Below are positions 42,901 to 52,400 of a stretch of 64,000 nucleotides of DNA, in pieces. Under the pieces are notes generated by a model, which saw nothing but the letters and a program-made list of their open reading frames with translations, had not been told where the DNA came from and did no database searches. The number at the start of each line of letters is the position of its first letter. The first letter of the stretch is position 1. This DNA comes from Closterium sp. NIES-65 (lineage: Eukaryota; Streptophyta; Zygnematophyceae; Desmidiales; Closteriaceae), in contig CANXME010002063.1 of assembly GCA_948144175.1 (NCBI GenBank), forward strand, positions 124,001-188,000, written 5' to 3'. Made by a program: the position numbers and the translations under genes.

Positions 42901-45900
42901 GTGTTCAACCCACCGTGTGTTCAACGCACCGTGTGTTCAACCCACCGTGTGTTCAACCCACCGTGTGTTCAACCCACCGTGTGTTCAACCCACCGTGTGC
43001 TCAACGCACCGTGTGTTCACCCCACCGTGTATTCAACCCACCGTGTCTTCAACCCACCGTGTGATCAACCCACCGTGTGATCAACCCACCGTTTGTTCAA
43101 CCCACCATGTGTTCAACCCACCGTGTGTTCCACCCACCGTGTGTTTAACCCACTGTGTGATCAACCCACCGTGTGTTCAACCCACCATGTGTTCAACCCA
43201 CCGTGTGTTCAACCCACCGTGTGTTCAACCCACCGTGTGTTCAACCCACCGTGTGTTCAACCCACCGTGTGATCTACCCACCGTGTGATCAACCCACCGT
43301 GTGATCAACCCACCGTGTGTTCCACCCACCGTGTGTTAAACCCACCGTGTGATAAACCCACCGTGTGTTCAACCCACCTTGTGTCCAACTCATCGTGTGT
43401 TCAACCCACCTTGTGTTCAACCCACCGTGTGTTCAACCCACCATGTGTTCCACCCACCGTATGATCAACCCACCTTTTGTTCAACCCACCGTGTGTTCAA
43501 CCCACCGTGTGTTCCATCCACTGTGTCTTCAACGCATCATGTGTTGAACCCACTGTGTGTTGATCCCACCGTGTTTTGAACCCACTATGTGTTCAACCCA
43601 CCGTGTGTTCCACCCGCCGAATGTTCAATGCACCGTGTGTTTAACCCACCGTGTCTTAAACCTACCGTGTGTTCAACCCACGGTGTGTTCAACCCACCGT
43701 GTGTTCAACCCACCGTGTGTTCAACCTATCGTGTGTTCAACCCACCGTGTGTTCAACCCACCGTGTGTTCCACCCACCATGTGATCAACCCACCGTGTGT
43801 TCAACCCACCTTGTGTTCAACCCACCGTGTGTTCAACGCACCGTGTGTTCAACCCACCGTGTGTTCAACGCACCGTGTGTTCAACCCACCGTGTGTTCAA
43901 CCCACCGTGTGTTCAACCCACCATGTGTTCAACCCACCGTATGTTCAACCCACCGTGTGTTCAACCCACCGTGTGTTCAACCCACCGTGTGTTCAACCCA
44001 CCGTGTGTTCAACCCACCGTGTGATCTACCCACCGTGGGATCAACCCACCGTGTGTTCCACCCACGGTGTGATCAACCCACCGTGTGTTCAACCCAACAT
44101 GTGTTCAATCCACCGTGTGTTCCACCCACCGTGTGTTCAACACACCGTGTGTTGAACCCACTGTGTGCTCAACCTATCGTGTGTTCATCCCACCGTGTGT
44201 TCAACCCACCGTGTGTTCCACCCAATGTGTGATCAACCCACCGTATGTTCAACCCACCACGTGTTCAACCCACCATGTGTTCCACCCACCGTGTGTTCAA
44301 CCCACCGTGTGTTCAACCCACCGTGTGTTCAACCCACCGTGTGTTCAACCTATCGTGTATTCAACCCACCGTGTGTTCAACCCACCGTGTGTTCAACGCA
44401 CCGTGTGTTCAACCCACCGTGTGTTCAACCCACCGTGTGTTCAACCCACCGTGTATTCAACCCACCGTGTGTTCAACGCACGGTGTGTTCACCCCACCGT
44501 GTGTTCAACCCACCGTGTGTTCAACCCACCGCGTATTCAACCCACCGTGTCTTCAACCCACCGTGTGATCAACCCACCATGTGATCAACCCACCGTATGT
44601 TCAACCCACCATGTGTTCAACCCACCGTGTGTTCCACCCACCGTGTGTTTAACCCACTGTGTGATCAACCCACCGTGTGTTCAACCCACCGTGTGTTCCA
44701 CCCATGGTGTGATCAACCCACCGTGTGTTCAACCCACCATGTGTTCAACCCACTGTGTGTTCCACCCACCGTGTGTTCAACGCACCGTGTGTTCAACCCA
44801 CCGTGTGCTCAACCTATCGTGTGTTCAACCCACCGTGTGCTCAACCTATCGTGTGTTCAACCCACCGTGTGTTCGACCCACCGTGTGATCAACCCACCGT
44901 ATGTTCAACCCACCATGTGTTCAACCCACCGTGTGTTCCACCCACTGTGTGTTGAACCCACCGTGTGTTCAACCCACCGTGTGTTCAACCCACCGTGTGT
45001 TCAACCCACCGTGTGTTCAACCCACCATGTGTTCAATCCACCGTGTGTTCAACGCACCGTGTGTCAACCAACCGTATGTTCAACCCACCGTGTGTTCAAC
45101 CCACCGTGTCTTCAACCCACCGTGTCTTCAACCCACCGTGTGTTCAACCTACCGTGTGTTCAACCCACCTTGTGTTCTACCCACCTTGTGTTCTACTCAT
45201 CGTGTGTTCAACCCACCTTGTGTTCAACCCACCGTGTGTTCAACCCACCATGTGTTCCACCCACCGTATGATCAACCCACCTTTTGTTCAACCCACCGTG
45301 TGTTCAACCCACCGTGTGTTCCACCCACCGTGTCTTCAACGCATCATGTGTTGAACCCACTGTGTGTTGATCCCACCGTGTTTTGAACCCACTGTGTGTT
45401 CAACCCACCGTGTGTTCCACCCACCGTGTGTTCAACCCACCGTGTGTTCAACCCACCGTGTGTTCAACCCACCGTGTGTTCAACCCACCGTTTGATCTAC
45501 CCACCGTGTGATCAACCCACCGTGTGATCAACCCACCGTGTGATCAACACACCGTATGTTCAACCCACCATGTATTCAACCCACCGTGTGTTCCACCCAC
45601 CGTGTGTTCAACCCACCGTGTGATCAACCCACCGTGTGTTCAACCCACCATGTGTTCCTCCCACGGTGTGATCAACCCACCGTGTGTTCAACCCACCATG
45701 TGTTCAATCCACCGTGTGTTCCACCCACCGTGTGTTCAACACACCGTGTGTTGAAACCACCGTGTGCTCAATCTATCGTGTGTTCATTTCCACCGTGTGT
45801 TCAACCCACCGTATGTTCAACCCACCATGTGTTCAACCCACCATGTGTTCCACCCACCGTGTGTTGAACCCACCGTGTGTTCAACCCACCATGTGTTCCA

Positions 45901-46290
45901 CCCACCGTATGATCAACCCACCTTTTGTTCAACCCACCGTGTGTTCAACCCACCGTGTGTTCCATCCACCGTGTCTTCAACGCATCATGTGTTGAACCCA
46001 CTGTGTGTTGATCCCACCGTGTTTTGAACCCACTGTGTGTTCAACCCACCGTGTGTTCCACCCACTGAATGTTCAATGCACCGTGTGTTCAACCCACCGT
46101 GTCTTAAACCTACCGTGTGTTCAACCCACGTTGTGTTCAACCCACCGTGTGTTCAACCCACCGTGTGTTCAACCTATCGTGTGTTCAACCCAGCGTGTGT
46201 TCAACCCACCGTGTGTTCCACCCACCATCTGATCAACCCACCGTGTGTTCAACCCACCTTGTGTTCAACCCACCGTGTGTTCAACGCACC
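33943..46290 (-). repeat. Composite HOR with 0.9-2.6 kb spacing
   Basis: A marker block (CCACCGAATGTTCAATGC, then GTCTTAAACCTACC, then CAACCCACGGTGTG) starts near 33,943, 35,926, 37,685, 40,036, 40,980, 43,589 and 46,037, and again after the insert near 49,004. Spacings are 1,983, 1,759, 2,351, 944, 2,609 and 2,448 bp. 35,926-37,684 and 37,685-39,440 are near-identical neighbours. Shared rare units include GTGTGTCAACC (shortened) near 35,591, 37,350, 39,703 and 45,060, and ACACGTAGCG (near 36,208, 37,967 and 40,318). The variable spacing suggests repeated unequal exchange within one ancestral HOR. Confidence 0.85.
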
Positions 46291-47505
46291 AGAGACAAGG
46301 ACACGGGAAACCATGCCCCGAAGACGGGGCAAGGAGGGGTGGCCTAGACGGTGGTGCCACAGGAGAGTCTCGTGAGACAGGAGGCGACACGAACAGGGGG
46401 CAGACTCAGGACCAGACCTGGACGCAGCAGCAAACACCTGACCCGACGCTGCTACCTGACCGGACGCGGGGACAGGAGGAGACTCAGTGGTCAGGGTGTA
46501 GAGGCTCGACCCCGGCCGACGCGAGAACGTGGCCAGGTGCCGGCCTGTGCGTGCGTCCGTGCAGTGGGTCACCCGCTGACTCGCAGGAGTGAACTGGTGA
46601 ACCCCCGCATCCTGTAGGTCTGCACCACTCACCAAGTTCGTCGAGAACGAGGGGAGGTACAGGCGAGACAGGGTGCCCGAGGGGGCAGCCGGACACGGGA
46701 GGACAGTGGAAAAGTGAGCGAGGACAGGACCCCCAGAGGGGTCAGCCAGGGAGACTGCAACCGGCCGACCAAGCGGCGTGAGTGTGGTGCGGTCCCGAAA
46801 GAAGGAGCGAGAAGCCCCAGAGTCAAGTGTAAAGGAGAGGGAGGCCGAAGCCAACGCGGTACCTGAGAGCGCAGCCTCACCCGCACCTGAGGAAGCAGAC
46901 TCACTAGCACCTAGAGCAGCAGCCGCACCTGTACCTGGAGCAGGAGACGCACTAGCACCTAGAGCAGCAGCCTCACCAGTAGCTAGAGCAGCAGGTCCTA
47001 TACCTGGGTCAGGCGGGACGCACAGGGGACCGGCACGGTCACCACTAGTAGGCAATGCATACATGGCAGTGAGAATAGCATCATAGTCAAGAGCATATAT
47101 ATCTACCCTCTGCCTAAGCAACTCCACCCAGTCGGGAAGCTCAGCCTCGTCGCCAAACACGGTACGCCAGGCGTCGCTCAGACGGGCGAAGCAGCGGGAC
47201 TGTGTATGACTAGGTGTCCCACACGGCTGACCTGTCCGAGTACCAGTGCGAATCACGTAAGAGCAGCGAACAGCACTGAGAGACCCTCTACTCTGAGCGT
47301 ACCACTCACGAAGCTGGCGAGGCGTGAGGGACACGCGAGAGGGTCGCGGGAGCTGCATCTGGCCGCCACCACGAGTAGAAGCAGCAGGAGTGGTAGTAGG
47401 AGTAGCTCCGCCACCCCTACAGCCCCAACCAGCGTACCACTCACGCAGCTGCTGGGGCGTGAGGGACTCACGCAGGCGTCGCTGGGGCTGCATCTGGCTC
47501 CGCAA
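46291..47505 (-). pseudogene. Copia Gag-Pol fragment (protease and pre-integrase)
   Basis: An open frame of 418 codons runs from a TTG at 47,505; the first true ATG is at 47,493 (residue 5), and an in-frame TAG lies upstream at 47,524-47,526. Residues 16-25 and 60-70 hold a duplicated LTPxQLREWYA motif. Residues 81-105 hold a Cys/His cluster, C-X13-C-X4-H-X4-C. Its second half matches a CCHC Gag knuckle but the first CX2C pair is not normal. Residues 170-222 are an Ala/Gly/Ser-rich linker. LDSGAS at 227-232 is the aspartic protease active site. LLWHHRLGHPSLPRLRGM at 381-398 is the typical copia GAG-pre-integrase HH motif. At residue 406 the frame passes into satellite DNA and adds 12 repeat-encoded residues (ALNTRWVEHKVG) before stopping at 46,249. 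No stop or frameshift breaks the retained part. Integrase, RT and RNase H are lost. A canonical Gag N-terminus is not visible upstream. Confidence 0.88.
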
Positions 47506-47530
47506 GTAGAAGCAGAAGCAGGACTAGCAG

Positions 47531-47880
47531 CAGGAAGGCAGGCAGCCAGGCAAGCCAAAAGGCAGGCAGGCAGGCAAGCAGGCGACGCGCAGCGTGCTAG
47601 CAGGGCAAGAGCTCACCAGTGGTGGGAAGAGTAGGCTCGGCGACTCGGGCGGCTCGGCAGCTCGGCGGCTCGGCGGCTCGGGCGACTCGGGCGGCTCGGC
47701 GGCAAGGCGGCTCAGCAGCAACTGCAGCTCAGCAGCTCGGCGACTCGGTGGCAGTGCGGCTCGGCAGCAACTGCAGCTCAGCAGCTCAGCGACCCGGCGG
47801 CTCGGCGGCAGGGCGGCTCGGCTGCTGGGCGGCTAGGGCGCAGGGCGGCTCGGCGGTGGGGCGGCTCGGCTGCTGCAGGT
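47531..47880 (-). repeat. Simple and minisatellite repeats (GGCA-type, CGGCTCGG-type)
   Basis: 47,531-47,583 is made of GGCAGGCAGGCAAGC-like steps. About 47,636-47,880 consists of irregular repeats of GGCGGCTCGGC and GCAGCAACTGCAGCTCAGC. This lies between the open frame and the leader hairpin of the retroelement. It probably replaces or dilutes whatever Gag sequence an intact relative would have. No coding motif recognised. Confidence 0.7.
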
Positions 47881-47963
47881 GAGCGGCTCGGCAGCTGCAG
47901 TGGGAGATGAAGGAGGAGGAGAAGCAGGGGAGGCCACACACCTGTCACCCCTCGGCTGGCCTC

Positions 47964-48025
47964 TCCCGTCGCCTGTCGAGGCGACCTCTAGCGGCCCCCT
48001 CAGGTCGCCTCGACAGGCGACGGGA
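47964..48025. repeat. 24-bp perfect inverted repeat with 14-nt loop
   Basis: Arm 47,964-47,987 is the exact reverse complement of 48,002-48,025 (core GTCGCCTGTCGAGGCGACC), separated by 14 nt. It lies in the retroelement leader and immediately precedes a G19 run. It could form a strong RNA hairpin or be the trace of a small inverted duplication; function unknown. Confidence 0.85.
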
Positions 48026-48028
48026 AAA

Positions 48029-48047
48029 GGGGGGGGGGGGGGGGGGG
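48029..48047 (+). repeat. G19 homopolymer
   Basis: Nineteen consecutive G on the plus strand (C19 on the element sense strand), directly after GGGAAAA that follows the 24-bp inverted repeat. Exact length is uncertain in most sequencing data. Confidence 0.9.
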
Positions 48048-48109
48048 TTGGTGGGGGCCGGTAGGTGCAGCGGCGGGGCCAGCAGGTGCAGTTGCGGGGC
48101 CGGTAGAAG

Positions 48110-48680
48110 GGGACGGCAGGAGCCGTCAGGAGGCGACCGGGCCGCGACTCGGCTGCTGGGCCGGGATGGGGCGGGGCCGCGACGGGGCGGCGGGGCCGCG
48201 ACGGGGCGACCGGACCGCGACGGGGCGGCTGGGCCGGGACGGGGCGGGGCCGCGACGGGGCTGGCTGGGCCGCGACGGGGCAGGGGCCGCAAAGGGGGGG
48301 GCGGGGCCGCGTCAGGGTGGGGCCGCGTCAGGGTGGGGCCGCAACGGGGCTGGGCCGCGACGGGGCGGCTGGGCAGCGACGGGGCTGGGCCGCGACAGGG
48401 CGGCTGGGCCGCGACGGGGCTGGGCCGCGACGGGGCGGGGCCGCGACGGGGCGGAGCCGCGAAGGGGCGGGTGGGCCGTGACGGGGCGGGGCCGCGACGG
48501 GGCTGGCTGGGCCGCGACGGGGCAGAGGCCGCAAAGGGGCGGGGCCGCGTCAGGGTGGGGCCGCAACGGGGCGGGGCCACTAGAGGGCGGGGCCGCTGCA
48601 GGGCGGGGCCGCTAAAGGGCGGGGCCGCTCGAAAGGTGGGCGGCGGGGCCGCTAGTAAGGGCGGCGGAGCCGCGAGAGGA
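48110..48680 (-). repeat. GC-rich minisatellite in the retroelement leader
   Basis: Irregular tandem repeats of about 15-24 bp around the core GGGCCGCGACGGGGC fill this stretch. They produce long open frames on both strands (for example 47,907-48,761 plus and 47,945-48,580 minus) that encode only Gly/Arg/Ala or Pro/Arg/Ala low-complexity peptide. I see no Gag domain in them and treat them as non-coding by default. Confidence 0.75.
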
Positions 48681-48683
48681 AGG

Positions 48684-48769
48684 GCGACTCGGAGAGTCGC
48701 TGAAAAAAAAATGCGCGCCTCGGGGCGCGCTTCGGTGGGCCCTAGAAAAAACGGTCCTTAGGAAGGACC
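48684..48769 (-). other. Cluster of three short hairpins in the retroelement leader
   Basis: Just inside the PBS are three perfect 7-bp stems: 48,753-48,759 with 48,763-48,769 (GGTCCTT/AAGGACC, 3-nt loop); 48,713-48,719 with 48,724-48,730 (GCGCGCC/GGCGCGC, 4-nt loop); and 48,684-48,690 with 48,694-48,700 (GCGACTC/GAGTCGC, 3-nt loop). An A9 tract (T9 on the element's sense strand) separates the last two. In LTR elements this leader position often carries packaging or dimerisation structure; that role here is inference. Confidence 0.6.
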
Positions 48770-48770
48770 C

Positions 48771-48781
48771 GCTCTATACCA
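48771..48781 (-). other. Primer-binding site resembling initiator-Met tRNA
   Basis: Minus-strand TGGTATAGAGC directly follows the LTR terminal CA. The plant initiator-Met PBS is TGGTATCAGAGC; this copy lacks one C. Position and sequence together make tRNA priming of minus-strand DNA the likely role. Whether the missing base is family-wide or private to this copy cannot be told here. Confidence 0.75.
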
Positions 48782-48912
48782 TGTGAAAGTAAGAGAACAG
48801 GAATGAATTGACTAAGCCAGAGCTGGGTACAAATACAACCCTAGAAAGCTGTACCCCATATGTGCTACCCCACTATAGCCTACAAACATGCATCAGCTAT
48901 AGTAATCTGACA
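48782..48912 (-). repeat. 5' LTR of the copia element (131 bp)
   Basis: On the minus strand the segment begins TGTCAGATTACTATAGC and ends CTTACTTTCACA, giving the TG...CA ends usual for LTRs (TGT/ACA here). The start is the exact satellite junction and the end abuts a tRNA-like primer-binding site. It is far less GC-rich than the internal region. An 8-bp inverted pair, ACTATAGC / GCTATAGT (48,872-48,879 and 48,896-48,903), lies inside. Only one LTR is present, so its ends rest on the junction and on the PBS, not on comparison with a partner. Confidence 0.75.
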
Positions 48913-49452
48913 CAACCCACCGTGTGTTCCATCCACCGTGTCTTCAACGCATCATGTGTTGAACCCACTGTGTGTTGATCCCACCGTGTTTTGAACCCAC
49001 TGTGTGTTCAACCCACCGTGTGTTCCACCCACCGAATGTTCAATGCACCGTGTGTTCAACCCACCGTGTCTTAAACCTACCGTGTGTTCAACCCACGGTG
49101 TGTTCAACCCACCGTGTGTTCAACGCACCGTGTGTTCAACCCACCGTGTGTTCAACGCACCGTGTATTCAACCCACCGTGTGTTCAACCCACCGTGTGTT
49201 CAACCCACCATGTGTTCAACCCACCGTGTGTTCAACCCACCATGTGTTCAACCCACCATGTGTTCAACCCACCGTGTGTTCAACCCACCGTGTGTTCAAC
49301 CCACCGTGTGATCTACCCACCGTGTAATCAACCCACCGTGTGATCAACCCACCGTGTGATCAACCCACCGTATGTTCAACCCACCATGTGTTCAACCCAC
49401 CGTGTGTTCCACCCACCGTGTGTTCAACCCACCGTGTGATCAACCCACTGTG
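48913..49452 (-). repeat. 16-bp satellite array, segment 2 continuation after the insert
   Basis: Array in the same orientation as 19,146-46,290 resumes directly after the LTR end (TGACA then CAACCCACC). Its first 200 or so bases repeat the variant order seen left of the insert from about 45,948. The markers TCCATCCACC, GTCTTCAACGCATCATG, GTTGATCCCACC and GAATGTTCAATGC occur in the same order. The HOR phase therefore restarts instead of continuing. It ends at the second orientation switch. Confidence 0.95.
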
Positions 49453-52400
49453 GTGGAACACACGGTGGGTTGATAACATGGTGGGTTGAACATACGGTGG
49501 GTTGATCACACGGTGGGTTGATCACACGGTGGGTTGATCACACGGTGGGTTGAACACACGGTGGGTTGATTACACGGTGGGTTGAACACACGGTTGGTTG
49601 AACACACAGAGGGTTGAACACAGGGTGGGTTGAACACAAGGTGGGTTGATCACACGGTGGGTTGAACACACGGTGCGTTGAACACACGGTGGGTTGAACA
49701 CACGGTGCGTTGAACACACGGTGGGTTGCACACAAGGTGGGTTGAACACACAGTGGGTTGATCACATGGTGCGTGGAACACACGGTGGGTTGAACACATG
49801 GTGGGTTGAACACACGATAGGTTGAACACACGGTGGGTTGATCACACGGTGGGTTGAACATACGGTGGGTTGACCACACGGTGGGTGGAACACACGGTGG
49901 GCTGAACACACGGTGGGTTCAACACACGGTGGGTTCAACACACGGTGGGTTCAACACACGGTGGGTGGAACACACGGTGGGTTGAACACATGGTGGGTTG
50001 AACATACGGTGGGTTGAACACACGGTGGGTGGAACACACAGTGGGTTGAACACACAGTGGGTTGAACACACGATAGGTTGAACATACAGTGGGTTGAACA
50101 CACGGTGGGTTGAACACAAGGTGGGTTGAACACACAGTGGGTTGATCACATGGTGGGTGGAACACACGGTGGGTTGAACACATGGTGGGTTGAACACACG
50201 ATAGGTTGAACATACGGTGGGTTGATCACACGGTGGGTTGAACACACGGTAGGTTTAAGACACGGTGGGTTGAACACACGGTGCATTGAACATTCGGTGG
50301 GTGGAACACACCGTGGGTGAACACACGGTGGGTTGATCACACGGTGGGTTGAACACACAATAGGTTGAGCACACGGTGGGTTGAAAACACGGTGCGTTGA
50401 ACACATGGTGGGTGGAACACACGGTGGGTTGAACACATGGTGGGTTAAACACACGGTGGGTTGATCACACCGTGGGTGGAACACACGGTGGGTTGAACAC
50501 ACGGTGGGTTGATCACACGGTGGGTTGAACACACGGTGGGTGGAACACACGGTGGGTTGAACACATGGTGGGTTGAACATACGGTGGGTTGATCACACGG
50601 TGGGTTGATCACACAGTGGGTTGATCACACAGTGGATTGATCACACGGTGGGTTGAACACACGGTGGGTTGAACACACGGTGGGTTGAACACACGGTGGG
50701 TTGAACACAAGGTGGGTTGAACACACGGTGCGTTGAACACACGGTGGGTTGAACACACGGTGCGTTGAACACACGGTGGGTTGAACACACGATTGGTTGA
50801 ACACACGGTGGGTTGAACACACGTTGGGCTCAACACACGGTGGGTTCAAGACACGGTGAGTTCAACACACGGTGGGTGGAACACACGGTGGGTTGAACAC
50901 ATGGTGGGTTGAACATAAAGTGGGTTGAACACACGGTGGGTTGAACATACGTTGGGTTGATCACACGGTGGGTTGATCACACAGTGGATTGATCACACGG
51001 TGGGTTGAACACACGGTGGGTTGAACACACGGTGGGTTGAACACACGGTGGGTTGAACACAAGGTTGGTTGAACACACGGTGCGTTGAACACACGGTGTG
51101 TTGAACACACGATTGGTTGAACACACGGTGGGTTGAACACACCGTGGGCTCAACACACGGTGGGTTCAACACACGGTGGGTTCAACACACGGTGGGTGGA
51201 ACGCACGGTGGGTTGAACACATGGTGGGTTGAACATAAGGTGGGTTGAGCACACGGTGGGTTGAACACACGGTGGGTGGAACACACGGTGGGTTGAACAG
51301 ACGGTGGGTTCAAAACACGGTGGGTTCAACACACGGTGAGTTCAACACATGATGCGTTGAACACACGGTGGGTGGAACACACGGTGGGTTGAACACACAG
51401 TGGGTTGAACACCCGATTGGTTGAACACACGGTGGGTTGTACACACGGTGGGTTCAACACACGGTGGGATGAACACACGGTGGGTTCAACACACGGTGGG
51501 TGGAACACACGGTGGGTTGAACACATGGTGGGTTGAACATACGGTGGGTTGATCACACGGTGGGTGGAACACACGGTGGGTTGAACACACGGTGGGTTGA
51601 ACACACGATAGGTTGAGCACACAGTGGGTTGAACACACGGTGCGTTGAACACACGGTGGGTGGAACACACGGTGGGTTGAACTCACGGTGGGTTGATCAC
51701 ACGGTGGATTGAACACACGGTGGGTGGAACACACGGTGGGTTGAACAAACAGTGGGTTGATCACACGGTGGGTTGATCACACGGTGGGTTGATCACACGG
51801 TGGGTTGAGCACACGGTGGGTTGAACACACGGTGGGTTGAACACACGGTGGGTTGAACACACGGGTTGAACACACGGTGGGTTGAACACACGGTGCGTTG
51901 AACACACGGTGGGTTGAACACACGGTGGGTTGAACACACGATAGGTTGAGCACACGGTGGGTTGAACACACGGTGTGTTGAACACACAGTGGGTGGAACA
52001 CACGGTGGGTTGAACACATGGTGGGTTGAACACACGGTGGGTTAATCACACCGTGGGTGGAACACACGGTGGGTTGAACACACAGTGGGTTGATCACACG
52101 GTGGGTTGAACACACGGTGGGTGAAACACACGGTGGGTTGAACACATGGTGGGTTGAACATACGGTGGGTTGAACACACGGTGGGTTGAACACACGGTGG
52201 GTTGAACACACGGTGGGTGGAACACACGGTGGGTTGAACACACGGTGGGTTCAAAGCACGGTGGGTTCAACACACGGTGAGTTCAACACACGATGCGTTG
52301 AACACACGGTGGGTGGAACACACGGTGGGTTGAACACACAGTGGGTTGAACACACGATTGGTTGAACACACGGTGGGTTGTACACACGGTGGGTTCAAAA

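Larger units (their letters stand above)
19146..46290 (-). repeat. 16-bp satellite array, segment 2 (inverted orientation)
   Basis: The same satellite unit in opposite orientation: the top strand now reads GTGTGTTCAACCCACC. The switch at about 19,146 is abrupt, going from GGTGGATTCAACACAC directly to GATGTGTTCAACCCACC with no foreign sequence. From 19.1 to about 33.9 kb the variant units are mixed, with local duplications such as an 80-bp tandem pair at 23,821-23,980. From 33.9 kb a long composite HOR dominates. The segment ends where retrotransposon sequence begins. No host gene is visible. Confidence 0.98.
46291..48912 (-). mobile_element. Truncated Ty1/copia-type LTR retrotransposon
   Basis: This is the only non-satellite sequence in the window. 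In minus-strand order it has a 131-bp LTR (48,912-48,782), an abutting primer-binding site (48,781-48,771), a GC-rich structured leader (about 48,770-47,530), and an open frame with protease and copia pre-integrase motifs (47,505-46,291). There the satellite begins. Integrase core, reverse transcriptase, RNase H, polypurine tract and 3' LTR are absent, so the copy cannot move by itself. Because only the 3' part is missing, abortive insertion of the LINE type is not the explanation; deletion or exchange within the array after insertion fits better. No target-site duplication can be identified since one end is lost. The order of domains places it in Copia, not Gypsy: the pre-integrase segment follows protease directly. 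Composition is very GC-rich compared with the 56% GC satellite. Confidence 0.9.

Noticed and set aside
1..46290. Hundreds of open frames of 60-332 codons encoding CSTHRVFNPPCVQPT-type peptides on either strand
   Set aside because: They are the satellite read in frame: same peptide in three frames, no unique sequence, no start context, and the open strand flips exactly with array orientation. Not genes.
46245..47634. Plus-strand frames over the retrotransposon body (for example 46,245-46,592, 46,778-47,086, 47,206-47,634)
   Set aside because: Antisense shadows of the minus-strand Gag-Pol frame in GC-rich DNA; no recognisable domain.
48700..48730. Rho-independent terminator (GC hairpin followed by T9 on the minus strand)
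   Set aside because: Looks right in form, but the context is a eukaryotic LTR retrotransposon leader where such a bacterial signal has no meaning; kept only as a hairpin.
47907..48761. Open frames of 284 codons (plus) and 211 codons (47,945-48,580, minus) in the GC-rich leader
   Set aside because: Encoded peptides are pure Gly/Arg/Ala or Pro/Arg/Ala low complexity from a minisatellite; long frames are expected at this GC content.
46291..48912. Complete autonomous retrotransposon
   Set aside because: No integrase core, RT, RNase H, polypurine tract or second LTR is present before the satellite resumes.
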